DNA from: Brassica napus
Lineage: Eukaryota > Streptophyta > Magnoliopsida > Brassicales > Brassicaceae
Length of the DNA: 64,000 bases
Assembly (NCBI RefSeq): GCF_020379485.1
Contig: NW_026014815.1
Span: forward strand, 1 to 64,000
Reading direction: 5' to 3'
Positions 11,589 to 22,600 of this stretch are shown piece by piece. The notes beneath the pieces were generated by a model. It saw only the letters and a program-made list of their open reading frames with translations. It had not been told where the DNA came from and did no database searches. The stretch's first letter is position 1. Every line of letters begins with the position of its first letter. The translations under genes were made by a program, and so were the position numbers.

Positions 11589-13451
11589 TTGGAACGACGA
11601 AGAAGCTGTCCTATTCCCAAACTGGGAAACTGGAATCACCTGATTAGAAAGTGGGATAACTTCTTCATCCCAACTCCTATGAGATTTATTCAACTTCCTG
11701 GTGATTCTCCAACACTTTATGTATCCAAATCAAGCTTCTTACAAAGTGATTCATCCTGGTTTGATTGGAACGACGAAGAAGCTGTCCTATTCCCAAACTG
11801 GGAAACTGGAATCACCTGATTAGAAAGTGGGATAACTTCTTCATCCCAACTCCTATGAGATTTATTCAACTTCCTGGTGTTTCTCCACCACTTTATGTAT
11901 CCAAATCAAGCTTCTTACAAAGTGATTCATCCTGGTTTGATTGGAACGACGAAGAAGCTGTCCTATTCCCAAACTGGGAAACTGGAATCACCTGATTTGA
12001 AAGTGGGATAACTTCTTCATCCCAACTCCTATGAGATTTATTCAACTTCCTGGTGATTCTCCAACACTTTATGTATCCAAATCAAGCTTCTTACAAAGTG
12101 ATTCATCCTGGTTTGATTGGAACGACGAAGAAGCTGTCCTATTCCCAAACTGGGAAACTGGAATCACCTGATTAGAAAGTGGGATAACTTCTTCATCCCA
12201 ACTCCTATGAGATTTATTCAACTTCCTGGTGATTCTCCAACACTTTATGTATCCAAATCAAGCTTCTTACAAAGTGATTCATCCTGGTTTGATTGGAACG
12301 ACGAAGAAGCTGTCCTATTCCCAAACTGGGAAACTGGAATCACCTGATTTGAAAGTGGGATAACTTCTTCATCCCAACTCCTATGAGATTTATTCAACTT
12401 CCTGGTGATTCTCCAACACTTTATGTATCCAAATCAAGCTTCTTACAAAGTGATTCATCCTGGTTTGATTGGAACGACGAAGAAGCTGTCCTATTCCCAA
12501 ACTGGGAAACTGGAATCACCTGATTAGAAAGTGGGATAACTTCTTCATCCCAACTCCTATGAGATTTATTCAACTTCCTGGTGTTTCTCCACCATTTTAT
12601 GTATCCAAATCAAGCTTCTTACAAAGTGATTCATCCTGGTTTGATTGGAACGACGAAGAAGCTGTCCTATTCCCAAACTGGGAAACTGGAATCACCTGAT
12701 TTGAAAGTGGGATAACTTCTTCATCCCAACTCCTATGAGATTTATTCAACTTCCTGGTGATTCTCCAACACTTTATGTATCCAAATCAAGCTTCTTACAA
12801 AGTGATTCATCCTGGTTTGATTGGAACGACGAAGAAGCTGTCCTATTCCCAAACTGGGAAACTGGAATCACCTGATTAGAAAGTGGGATAACTTCTTCAT
12901 CCCAACTCCTATGAGATTTATTCAACTTCCTGGTGTTTCTCCACCATTTTATGTATCCAAATCAAGCTTCTTACAAAGTGATTCATCCTGGTTTGATTGG
13001 AACGACGAAGAAGCTGTCCTATTCCCAAACTGGGAAACTGGAATCACCTGATTAGAAAGTGGGATAACTTCTTCATCCCAACTCCTATGAGATTTATTCA
13101 ACTTCCTGGTGATTCTCCAACACTTTATGTATCCAAATCAAGCTTCTTACAAAGTGATTCATCCTGGTTTGATTGGAACGACGAAGAAGCTGTCCTATTC
13201 CCAAACTGGGAAACTGGAATCACCTGATTAGAAAGTGGGATAACTTCTTCATCCCAACTCCTATGAGATTTATTCAACTTCCTGGTGTTTCTCCACCATT
13301 TTATGTATCAAAATCAAGCTTCTTACAAAGTGATTCATCCTGGTTTGATTGGAACGACGAAGAAGCTGTCCTATTCCCAAACTGGGAAACTGGAATCACC
13401 TGATTTGAAAGTGGGATAACTTCTTCATCCCAACTCCTATGAGATTTATTC

Positions 13452-13456
13452 AACTT
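13452..13456. other. E2 target site duplication, left copy (AACTT)
   Basis: AACTT precedes the E2 5' LTR and is repeated at 19647-19651 after the 3' LTR. Joining the flanks through one copy restores the normal satellite phrase TTCAACTTCCTGG. This is the 5-bp duplication expected of a copia integrase. Confidence 0.93.
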
Positions 13457-13564
13457 TGTTGAATTGAGCTGAGTATAAGAAGAAGAGATGAGGGGTTGAA
13501 GGGATAAAGAGATAAGGAAGTGTAGAGTTGAGGAATGGAGAGCATGGAGAGTTTGGGAGAGTTT

Positions 13565-13611
13565 GGTACGGATGGACCGTACAGGCCGTACAGGCCGTAC
13601 CGGCCGTACAC
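13565..13611. promoter_or_regulatory. E2 U3 inverted-motif cluster (GTACGG / CCGTAC)
   Basis: GTACGG is followed by four CCGTAC motifs within about 45 bp, the middle ones spaced by AGG. The same cluster is in the 3' LTR at about 19138-19184. Differently arranged clusters of the same hexamer occupy U3 of E1, E3, E5, X and E7. Function is unknown; repeated transcription-factor sites are one possibility. Confidence 0.6.
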
Positions 13612-13885
13612 ATTGTATCGACCAAACTCGACCAAAGGTAAAAGAAACTTACCCGAGTAACTCGGTTGAAGGGAAGAAGCTTTACCCAAAGCTTAGGATG
13701 AGTTGTGACCGTTAAGGGAAAGGAAGAAGCTGGGCGTGACAGTCTGGCACAGCTGGAAAGGCAAAAGGGATCTTATCCAAGATACTAGATGCCTTACACA
13801 TGTGAAGAACCTCATTGGATCAATTCAAAAGAAGCGCTCCACTCTCTTTGACTCCACATGCTTTAGCTTATCCTCTTGTGTTGTA

Positions 13886-13910
13886 AAACCCTAATCTCGA
13901 CACTATATAT
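13886..13910 (+). promoter_or_regulatory. E2 LTR core promoter: telobox plus TATA box
   Basis: AAACCCTAA (13886-13894) is the plant telobox motif, and TATATAT follows at 13904-13910. CACATGCTT lies about 25-30 bp upstream of the telobox. The same arrangement is at 19458-19482 in the 3' LTR and in E3 (38836-38859). The TATA position predicts transcription start about 30 bp downstream; that start is inferred. Confidence 0.65.
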
Positions 13911-14065
13911 TTGTAACTCAGTCTCATTAATAAGATTAAGCAAGTTATGAAGTCTCTCTTAGTCTCTCTTTAGTTCTTAATCTCATTTCATACTTTAATC
14001 TTCTCTAAATCTCTTCTAATCTTTCCTAAATACTCAGACCACTCTAAACATCACTAAAAGTGATA

Positions 14066-14077
14066 TGGTATCAGAGC
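14066..14077 (+). other. E2 primer binding site (initiator Met tRNA)
   Basis: TGGTATCAGAGC directly follows the 5' LTR and is complementary to the 3' end of initiator Met tRNA. The untranslated leader from 14078 to 14311 separates it from the gag start and shows no other feature. Confidence 0.95.
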
Positions 14078-14311
14078 CAGGTTCGTGAGAGCCTGAGGTC
14101 GTGTGAGATTCTTTGAAGCCTCAAGGTTGAAGCTTTGAAGAAACTCTTGTGTTCTTGTGTGTTTGAGAGTTTCTGGGTACGTTTCAAGTTCAAGACTGAT
14201 TGTGGTGTATCATCTGAAGCTGTGTGGGTTGAAGATCGAGGCTGTGAAGGGTTCTACAAGTCATTCAACTCAAGATAAAGTTTCTGAAGCTTAGAGAGTT
14301 CATCATTCAAC

Positions 14312-17300
14312 ATGGAGAGTGGGATGAACATGAACATGAAGGTAGCTGTGGTCTTCAAGGGAACCAACTACTTGGTGTGGTCTCGGATGGTGAGAACCAC
14401 GGTGGGAAGCAAGGGGTTGTGGAAGCACATCACCCCCGGAGAAGCTCCAAAACTCATCACTCAAGGAGAGGATGATGGTGAGGCTGCAAGCAAGGCGGAA
14501 GAGAAGTGGCATCAAGAGGACATGCTGGTGATGTCTGTGCTTCATGCGTCACTTGAGCCGGCCATTCTGGATGCATACAGCTACTGTGAGTCTGCTAAGG
14601 AGCTGTGGGATACTTTGAAGAAGGTGTACGGCAACACGTCAAACCTAAGCCGAGTGTTTGAAGTGAAGCAAGCCATCAACAACCTTGTACAAGAAGACAT
14701 GGAGTTCACCAAGCATCTAGGGAGATTCAGGAGTCTCTGGTCCGAGATGGAGATGCTCAGGCCAAGCACAACGGATGCTGATGAGCTTAACAAGAGGAGA
14801 GAGCAAGACAAGGTCTTTGGGCTACTCCTCACGCTGAACCCGGCTTACAACGGTCTCATCCAGCACCTGCTTAGAGAAGACACTCTACCTGATCTTGAGG
14901 ATGTGTGTGCGCGGATTCAGAAGGAGCAAGGCTCCATTGGGTTGTTTGCAAAGAAAGGAGACCTGTCCCTTGCAAGCCAAGCAACTCAAGAGGAAGGTAG
15001 TGAAGCTCCACAAGCAAACAAGGCTGCGGCTGCGCATGGGAAGTTTGAGGAGAGGAGGTTCAATGGGAGTTGTGATCACTGCAAGAAGCATGGCCACAAG
15101 AAGAGCCAATGCTGGATACTCCATCCTCACCTCAAGCCGGCTAAGTTCATGAAGGACCGTGAGGCAAGGGCTAATGTCTCGGATGGAACAAGTGGAGCTG
15201 GTACAAGCAAAGGAAAGGAGATAGATGGGCGTGAGGCAGGTGATGGAAAGTCTCTTGTAGCCTACACTGGAGCATCAAGCAACCGTGGGAACAATGATCA
15301 AGAGTATCTAAGGAGATCCGACCTTGATGCTCTCATCAAGATGTTCAAGGAGAATGGTAACATCTTTGGGTATTCCTTTGGTGCTAGGGTGGTAGAGAAC
15401 TATGAGAATCTAACTAGAACTGATAGGATGCATGAGAGCTTGATAGAAATGGTAAATCAATCTAGGACTGCAAACTTTGCTAGAAATGATCATGCATTCA
15501 AACCATCTAGTATCCTTGCGCATATTGCTAGTTCTCATGACATTAAGCCATTAGTGATTGATTCAGGTGCATCTCATCATATGATAAGTGACACTAGCTT
15601 AATTAAAAACATTGTGCCAATGAATGGAAATGTACTGATTGCTAATGGAGATAAGATTCCTATTAGAGGAATAGGAAGTCTTAAACTATTTGATAAGGAA
15701 ACTAAAGCTTTTTATATGCCTGAATTTACATCAAACTTGTTATCTGTTAAGAAATGTGCTACTGATTTGCAATGCAATGTTATATTCAGTCCTAATGATG
15801 TGAAGTTTCAGGATATTAAAAGCAGCAAGATGATTGGAAAGGGAGTGACTAAAGGAGAGCTATATTTACTTGAAGATCTCACTCCTGTTTCTAGATATAG
15901 CTGCTCGTTTACTTCTGTTTCTAGTTCTAGTTTAAGTAAAAATGCATTGTGGCATGCTAGATTAGGACACCCTCATAATAAGGCTTTAAAACTGATGTTG
16001 CCAGGTGTTTCCTTTGAGAATAATGATTGTGAAGCTTGCATTTTAGGCAAGCATTGTAGAACTGTCTTTAACAAGTCTACTACTGTTTATGAAAAGTGTT
16101 TTGATCTTATTCATTCTGATGTTTGGACTGCACCCTGCCTATCTAGAGAAAATCATAAGTATTATGTAACTTTCATTGATGAAAAATCCAAATACACCTG
16201 GTTAACCTTAATTCCAACCAAAGATAGGGTACTTGATGCATTTAAAAATTTTCAATCCTATGTGACTAACCATTACAATGCCAAGATAAAGATTTTCAGG
16301 TCAGATAATGGAGGAGAGTACACGGGACAAGCATTCAAGCTACACCTAGCTCAGCATGGAATCCTTCATCAGACAAGCTGTCCCTATACACCACAACAGA
16401 ATGGTGTGGCTGAGAGGAAGAACAGGCATTTGATGGAAGTAGCCAGGTCCATGATGTTTCAATCCAATGTGCCTAAGAAGTTTTGGAGTGATGCTGTTGC
16501 TACGGCATGTTATCTCATCAACAGGACACCAACTCTGATCCTTCAAGGACAATCACCATTTGAGGTACTGAATCAGTACAAGCCTTCTCTCGAGCATATG
16601 AAGGTCTTTGGGTGTTTGTGTTTTGTGATGGTGCCTGGAGAGATAAGAAACAAGCTAGAAGCTAAGAGTTCAAAGGCAATGTTCATTGGATACTCATCAA
16701 GTCAGAAAGGATACAAGTGCTATGATCCTAACACAAGGAGAGTGTTAGTATCTAGAGAAGTGAAGTTTGTTGAAGAGAAAGGATATTATGAGGAACAGAT
16801 TCAAGAAGACTTGAAGGATCTTACCTCTGATAGAGCTGAAACCTTGAGGATTATCCTAGAAGGCCTTGGAATCAACATGAATCAAGGACATCAAGGGGGG
16901 AGAAGCACTACCCCAGTCCCGGATCATCAGACTTCCAACCTTGAGCATGAGGGGGGGAATGAAACAAGAACTCCAAACCATGAAGAAACAAGTAGAGAAG
17001 AGAGTTCTGGCTCTCATGATCAAGCTGTGGAATCAAATGATCAAGAAGAAGGAGCTGAAGAGAGTCAGCTAAGGGAAGAAGGAGCTGAAGCAAGTCAGCT
17101 AGGAGAAGAAAGATCTGAAACAAGTGTGCAGCCACAAGAAGAAGAACAAGAGATGGCGCAAGAAGGGCCAGTATTGAGAAGAAGTACAAGGCTGAGAAAG
17201 GATCCTTCCAGTTGGGTAAACACAAGAGTGTACTACAATGCCCAAGCTGTGAAGCATCCTACTCAGGCCGTGTGTTCTTTTGCTCAATATCCAGAAGCAC

Positions 17301-18889
17301 ATTGTGCATTCATGGTAAACTTGGATGAAAATCACATTCCAAGAAGCTATGAAGAGGCAATGGAGGATAAGGAATGGAAGGAATCAGTAGGAGCTGAGGC
17401 AGGAGCTATGATAAAGAATGATACATGGTATGAGAGTGAACTACCAAAAGGGAAGAAAGCTGTGTCTAGTAGATGGATCTTTACAATCAAGTACAAGGCT
17501 GATGGGTCGATTGAGAGGAAGAAGACTAGACTAGTAGCAAGAGGGTTCACTCAGACATATGGAGAGGACTACATTGAGACATTTGCACCAGTAGCCAAGC
17601 TACACACCATTAGGATTGTTTTAAGCTTGGCTGTGAACCTAGGATGGGGATTGTGGCAAATGGATGTAAAGAATGCATTTCTACAAGGAGAGCTTGAGGA
17701 TGAAGTCTATATGTATCCTCCACCAGGTCTGGAACATCTAGTGAAGAGAGGGAATGTACTGAGGCTAAAGAAAGCCATTTATGGGTTGAAGCAATCACCA
17801 AGAGCTTGGTATAACAAGTTGAGCACAACTCTGAATGGCCGAGGCTTCAAGAAGTCAGAATTGGATCACACTCTCTTTACACTCACTACACCCTCAGGTA
17901 TGGTTGCTCTCCTTGTGTATGTGGATGATATCATTATCACTGGGAGTGATAAGGAAGGTATCAAAGCAACCAAGGAATTCCTAAAGTCTATGTTTGAAAT
18001 CAAAGACTTGGGAGAAATGAAATACTTCCTTGGAATTGAGATTTGTAGATCCAAGGAAGGATTGTTCATGTCCCAAAGGAAGTATACACTTGATCTTTTG
18101 AAAGGTGCAGGTGCTTATGGAGGCAAGACAGCAAGGATGCCAATGGAGGATGGCTACAAAGTACCAAGAGAGGGGGAGATTGAAGACAGCAAGCCATTTC
18201 ATGATCCTAAACTCTATAGAACACTTGTTGGCAAATTGATTTACCTTACCATTACAAGGCCTGATATATGTTTTGCTGTGAATCAGGTGAGCCAACACAT
18301 GCAGCTTCCCAAGGAACATCACTGGCGCATGGTGGAGAGGCTGTTGATGTATCTGAATGGCTCGCCGGATCAAGGAGTATGGATGGGGTGCAATGGAAGC
18401 ACAGAAGTGGTGGGCTATTGTGATGCTGATTGGGCAGGAGATAGAGCTGACAGGAGATCAACCACAGGCTATTGCACATTCATTGGAGGCAACTTGGTGA
18501 CTTGGAAGAGCAAGAAGCAGAAGGTGGTGTCATGTTCAAGTGCAGAAGCTGAGTATAGAGCTATGCTGAAGCTCACAAACGAGTTGGTGTGGATCAAAGG
18601 CATCTTGAAGCACTTGGAGATTGATCAAGCCACTCCAATGACAATGCATTGTGACAATCAAGCTGCCATTCACATTGCATCCAACTCGGTGTTCCATGAG
18701 AGAACCAAGCACATTGAGGTTGATTGCCACAAGGTGAGACAGATGATTGTGCTTGGAGTGATCTTACCTTGCTATACGAGGAGTGAAGATCAGTTGGCTG
18801 ATGTGTTCACCAAGGCTGCGAGACAGAAGACAATGGAGTCCATTCACATCAGGTTGGGCCTCATTGATCTTGGGAAGAGAAGGAGCTGA
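14312..18889 (+). CDS. E2 gag-pol polyprotein (Ty1/copia), intact
   Basis: Open frame of 1525 residues for a complete copia polyprotein. The start MESGMNMNMK is the first ATG after the leader and is conserved in E5. Domains in order: gag (1-250); zinc knuckle C254-C267 (CX2CX4HX4C); aspartic protease IDSGASHH with D417; integrase HHCC (H548, H553, C573, C576) and DD35E catalytic residues D603, D665, E701; acidic Gln/Glu-rich linker (about 855-955); RT with D1118 and YVDD at 1203-1206; RNase H with D1371/D1373, E1412 or E1414, D1448 and a C-terminal DQLADVFTKA motif. No frameshift or stop is present and every recognised catalytic residue is in place, so it looks competent. Within the linker, three Glu-rich repeats (EGAEESQLR, EGAEASQLG, then a diverged copy) suggest slippage. 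Confidence 0.97.
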   Translation: MESGMNMNMKVAVVFKGTNYLVWSRMVRTTVGSKGLWKHITPGEAPKLITQGEDDGEAASKAEEKWHQEDMLVMSVLHASLEPAILDAYSYCESAKELWDTLKKVYGNTSNLSRVFEVKQAINNLVQEDMEFTKHLGRFRSLWSEMEMLRPSTTDADELNKRREQDKVFGLLLTLNPAYNGLIQHLLREDTLPDLEDVCARIQKEQGSIGLFAKKGDLSLASQATQEEGSEAPQANKAAAAHGKFEERRFNGSCDHCKKHGHKKSQCWILHPHLKPAKFMKDREARANVSDGTSGAGTSKGKEIDGREAGDGKSLVAYTGASSNRGNNDQEYLRRSDLDALIKMFKENGNIFGYSFGARVVENYENLTRTDRMHESLIEMVNQSRTANFARNDHAFKPSSILAHIASSHDIKPLVIDSGASHHMISDTSLIKNIVPMNGNVLIANGDKIPIRGIGSLKLFDKETKAFYMPEFTSNLLSVKKCATDLQCNVIFSPNDVKFQDIKSSKMIGKGVTKGELYLLEDLTPVSRYSCSFTSVSSSSLSKNALWHARLGHPHNKALKLMLPGVSFENNDCEACILGKHCRTVFNKSTTVYEKCFDLIHSDVWTAPCLSRENHKYYVTFIDEKSKYTWLTLIPTKDRVLDAFKNFQSYVTNHYNAKIKIFRSDNGGEYTGQAFKLHLAQHGILHQTSCPYTPQQNGVAERKNRHLMEVARSMMFQSNVPKKFWSDAVATACYLINRTPTLILQGQSPFEVLNQYKPSLEHMKVFGCLCFVMVPGEIRNKLEAKSSKAMFIGYSSSQKGYKCYDPNTRRVLVSREVKFVEEKGYYEEQIQEDLKDLTSDRAETLRIILEGLGINMNQGHQGGRSTTPVPDHQTSNLEHEGGNETRTPNHEETSREESSGSHDQAVESNDQEEGAEESQLREEGAEASQLGEERSETSVQPQEEEQEMAQEGPVLRRSTRLRKDPSSWVNTRVYYNAQAVKHPTQAVCSFAQYPEAHCAFMVNLDENHIPRSYEEAMEDKEWKESVGAEAGAMIKNDTWYESELPKGKKAVSSRWIFTIKYKADGSIERKKTRLVARGFTQTYGEDYIETFAPVAKLHTIRIVLSLAVNLGWGLWQMDVKNAFLQGELEDEVYMYPPPGLEHLVKRGNVLRLKKAIYGLKQSPRAWYNKLSTTLNGRGFKKSELDHTLFTLTTPSGMVALLVYVDDIIITGSDKEGIKATKEFLKSMFEIKDLGEMKYFLGIEICRSKEGLFMSQRKYTLDLLKGAGAYGGKTARMPMEDGYKVPREGEIEDSKPFHDPKLYRTLVGKLIYLTITRPDICFAVNQVSQHMQLPKEHHWRMVERLLMYLNGSPDQGVWMGCNGSTEVVGYCDADWAGDRADRRSTTGYCTFIGGNLVTWKSKKQKVVSCSSAEAEYRAMLKLTNELVWIKGILKHLEIDQATPMTMHCDNQAAIHIASNSVFHERTKHIEVDCHKVRQMIVLGVILPCYTRSEDQLADVFTKAARQKTMESIHIRLGLIDLGKRRS

Positions 18890-19029
18890 TCCCCTTGGCT
18901 GTGAGGTCTTTACTCTTTTTCCCTCATCAAGGTTTTGTCCCAATGGGTTTTCCTTGGTGAGGTTTTTAATGAGGAAGATCTCATGGCTGTCCAAGCTTAG
19001 ACTTTCACAAAGCTAAGATTGAGGGGGAG
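18890..19029 (+). other. E2 3' untranslated region and polypurine tract
   Basis: A 3' UTR follows the stop and ends in GAGGGGGAG (19021-19029), abutting the 3' LTR. The UTR is nearly identical to E3 (38327-38466) and recognisable in E1, E4, X and E7, so it is a family signature useful for finding fragments. Confidence 0.9.
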
Positions 19030-19646
19030 TGTTGAATGAGCTGAGTATAAGAAGAAGAGATGAGGGGTTGAAGGGATAAAGAGATAAGGAAGTGTAGAGT
19101 TGAGGAATGGAGAGCATGGAGAGTTTGGGAGAGTTTGGTACGGATGGACCGTACAGGCCGTACAGGCCGTACCGGCCGTACACATTGTATCGACCAAACT
19201 CGACCAAAGGTAAAAGAAACTTACCCGAGTAACTCGGTTGAAGGGAAGAAGCTTTACCCAAAGCTTAGGATGAGTTGTGACCGTTAAGGGAAAGGAAGAA
19301 GCTGGGCGTGACAGTCTGGCACAGCTGGAAAGGCAAAAGGGATCTTATCCAAGATACTAGATGCCTTACACATGTGAAGAACCTCATTGGATCAATTCAA
19401 AAGAAGCGCTCCACTCTCTTTGACTCCACATGCTTTAGCTTATCCTCTTGTGTTGTAAAACCCTAATCTCGACACTATATATTTGTAACTCAGTCTCATT
19501 AATAAGATTAAGCAAGTTATGAAGTCTCTCTTAGTCTCTCTTTAGTTCTTTAGACTCTTAATCTCATTTCATACTTTAATCTTCTCTAAATCTCTTCTAA
19601 TCTTTCCTAAATACTCAGACCACTCTAAACATCACTAAAAGTGATA
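19030..19646 (+). repeat. E2 3' LTR (617 bp)
   Basis: Matches the 5' LTR except for one missing T near the start and an extra 9 bp in the TTAGTTCTTTAGACTC stretch near 19550. Telobox at 19458-19466, TATA at about 19476-19482. It is followed directly by the right target duplication AACTT. Confidence 0.95.
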
Positions 19647-22600
19647 AACTTCCTGGTGTTTCTCCAACCCTTTATGTATCCAAATCAAGCTTCTTACAAA
19701 GTGATTCATCCTGGTTTGATTGGAACGACGAAGAAGCTGTCCTATTCCCAAACTGGGAAACTGGAATCACCTGATTAGAAAGTGGGATAACTTCTTCATC
19801 CCAACTCCTATGAGATTTATTCAACTTCCTGGTGATTCTCCAACACTTTATGTATCCAAATCAAGCTTCTTACAAAGTGATTCATCCTGGTTTGATTGGA
19901 ACGACGAAGAAGCTGTCCTATTCCCAAACTGGGAAACTGGAATCACCTGATTAGAAAGTGGGATAACTTCTTCATCCCAACTCCTATGAGATTTATTCAA
20001 CTTCCTGGTGATTCTCCACCACTTTATGTATCCAAATCAAGCTTCTTACAAAGTGATTCATCCTGGTTTGATTGGAACGACGAAGAAGCTGTCCTATTCC
20101 CAAACTGGGAAACTGGAATCACCTGATTTGAAAGTGGGATAACTTCTTCATCCCAACTCCTATGAGATTTATTCAACTTCCTGGTGATTCTCCAACACTT
20201 TATGTATCCAAATCAAGCTTCTTACAAAGTGATTCATCCTGGTTTGATTGGAACGACGAAGAAGCTGTCCTATTCCCAAACTGGGAAACTGGAATCACCT
20301 GATTAGAAAGTGGGATAACTTCTTCATCCCAACTCCTATGAGATTTATTCAACTTCCTGGTGATTCTCCACCATTTTATGTATCCAAATCAAGCTTCTTA
20401 CAAAGTGATTCATCCTGGTTTGATTGGAACGACGAAGAAGCTGTCCTATTCCCAAACTGGGAAACTGGAATCACCTGATTTGAAAGTGGGATAACTTCTT
20501 CATCCCAACTCCTATGAGATTTATTCAACTTCCTGGTGATTCTCCAACACTTTATGTATCCAAATCAAGCTTCTTACAAAGTGATTCATCCTGGTTTGAT
20601 TGGAACGACGAAGAAGCTGTCCTATTCCCAAACTGGGAAACTGGAATCACCTGATTAGAAAGTGGGATAACTTCTTCATCCCAACTCCTATGAGATTTAT
20701 TCAACTTCCTGGTGATTCTCCACCACTTTATGTATCCAAATCAAGCTTCTTACAAAGTGATTCATCCTGGTTTGATTGGAACGACGAAGAAGCTGTCCTA
20801 TTCCCAAACTGGGAAACTGGAATCACCTGATTAGAAAGTGGGATAACTTCTTCATCCCAACTCCTATGAGATTTATTCAACTTCCTGGTGATTCTCCAAC
20901 ACTTTATGTATCCAAATCAAGCTTCTTACAAAGTGATTCATCCTGGTTTGATTGGAACGACGAAGAAGCTGTCCTATTCCCAAACTGGGAAACTGGAATC
21001 ACCTGATTAGAAAGTGGGATAACTTCTTCATCCCAACTCCTATGAGATTTATTCAACTTCCTGGTGATTCTCCACCACTTTATGTATCCAAATCAAGCTT
21101 CTTACAAAGTGATTCATCCTGGTTTGATTGGAACGACGAAGAAGCTGTCCTATTCCCAAACTGGGAAACTGGAATCACCTGATTTGAAAGTGGGATAACT
21201 TCTTCATCCCAACTCCTATGAGATTTATTCAACTTCCTGGTGATTCTCCAACACTTTATGTATCCAAATCAAGCTTCTTACAAAGTGATTCATCCTGGTT
21301 TGATTGGAACGACGAAGAAGCTGTCCTATTCCCAAACTGGGAAACTGGAATCACCTGATTAGAAAGTGGGATAACTTCTTCATCCCAACTCCTATGAGAT
21401 TTATTCAACTTCCTGGTGTTTCTCCACCACTTTATGTATCCAAATCAAGCTTCTTACAAAGTGATTCATCCTGGTTTGATTGGAACGACGAAGAAGCTGT
21501 CCTATTCCCAAACTGGGAAACTGGAATCACCTGATTAGAAAGTGGGATAACTTCTTCATCCCAACTCCTATGAGATTTATTCAACTTCCTGGTGATTCTC
21601 CACCACTTTATGTATCCAAATCAAGCTTCTTACAAAGTGATTCATCCTGGTTTGATTGGAACGACGAAGAAGCTGTCCTATTCCCAAACTGGGAAACTGG
21701 AATCACCTGATTTGAAAGTGGGATAACTTCTTCATCCCAACTCCTATGAGATTTATTCAACTTCCTGGTGATTCTCCAACACTTTATGTATCCAAATCAA
21801 GCTTCTTACAAAGTGATTCATCCTGGTTTGATTGGAACGACGAAGAAGCTGTCCTATTCCCAAACTGGGAAACTGGAATCACCTGATTAGAAAGTGGGAT
21901 AACTTCTTCATCCCAACTCCTATGAGATTTATTCAACTTCCTGGTGATTCTCCACCACTTTATGTATCCAAATCAAGCTTCTTACAAAGTGATTCATCCT
22001 GGTTTGATTGGAACGACGAAGAAGCTGTCCTATTCCCAAACTGGGAAACTGGAATCACCTGATTTGAAAGTGGGATAACTTCTTCATCCCAACTCCTATG
22101 AGATTTATTCAACTTCCTGGTGATTCTCCAACACTTTATGTATCCAAATCAAGCTTCTTACAAAGTGATTCATCCTGGTTTGATTGGAACGACGAAGAAG
22201 CTGTCCTATTCCCAAACTGGGAAACTGGAATCACCTGATTAGAAAGTGGGATAACTTCTTCATCCCAACTCCTATGAGATTTATTCAACTTCCTGGTGAT
22301 TCTCCACCACTTTATGTATCCAAATCAAGCTTCTTACAAAGTGATTCATCCTGGTTTGATTGGAACGACGAAGAAGCTGTCCTATTCCCAAACTGGGAAA
22401 CTGGAATCACCTGATTTGAAAGTGGGATAACTTCTTCATCCCAACTCCTATGAGATTTATTCAACTTCCTGGTGATTCTCCACCTTTATGTATCCAAATC
22501 AAGCTTCTTACAAAGTGATTCATCCTGGTTTGATTGGAACGACGAAGAAGCTGTCCTATTCCCAAACTGGGAAACTGGAATCACCTGATTAGAAAGTGGG

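Larger units (their letters stand above)
5591..13456. repeat. Satellite block A: 176-bp centromeric tandem repeat
   Basis: About 45 head-to-tail monomers of 176 bp, each with AAGCTT (HindIII). The block-A/B diagnostic is GCTGTCC in the middle of the monomer. Two further variable sites are GATTAGAAAG versus GATTTGAAAG, and GTGATTCTCCAAC versus GTGTTTCTCCACC. Length changes are rare: extra T near 7662 and 9064, a 3-bp loss near 8088, and 1-2 bp changes near 9885-9960. The first monomers (5591-6830) are mostly the TTTG variant and later ones mostly TTAG. The repeat resembles CentBr-type satellite (recalled, not searched). The short open frames that repeat every 176 bp are by-products of the repeat. 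Confidence 0.97.
13457..14065 (+). repeat. E2 5' LTR (609 bp)
   Basis: Starts TGTTGAATTGAG and ends AAAAGTGATA directly before the PBS. The ends are TG...TA rather than TG...CA, fixed by the PBS on one side and by the target duplication at the other LTR. It contains a GTACGG/CCGTAC cluster (13565-13611), CACATGCTT (about 13854-13862), a telobox (13886-13894), TATATAT (13904-13910) and an AATAAG-type poly(A) signal further on. Confidence 0.95.
13457..19646 (+). mobile_element. E2: complete, young Ty1/copia retrotransposon
   Basis: This 6190-bp element has all canonical parts: 5' LTR, Met-tRNA PBS, open gag-pol, polypurine tract, 3' LTR and a 5-bp target duplication (AACTT). By eye the LTRs differ only by a 1-bp indel near the start and a 9-bp indel near the end; I saw no substitution over about 600 bp. 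That is expected of a very recent insertion. It lies in the plus orientation inside satellite, between blocks A and B, and so splits a once-continuous array. It is the best candidate in the window for an autonomous, possibly active element. Confidence 0.97.

Noticed and set aside
13450..13689. Minus-strand frame of about 80 aa repeated at 19013-19261
   Set aside because: It lies in the two E2 LTRs, spans the element boundary and has no recognisable domain.
13886..13894. Interstitial telomere array
   Set aside because: AAACCCTAA occurs singly, not in tandem; it fits a promoter telobox, not telomeric repeats.
14066..14077. tRNA gene near the Met-tRNA-like sequence
   Set aside because: Only the 12-nt primer binding site is present here and at the other PBS positions; no tRNA body follows.
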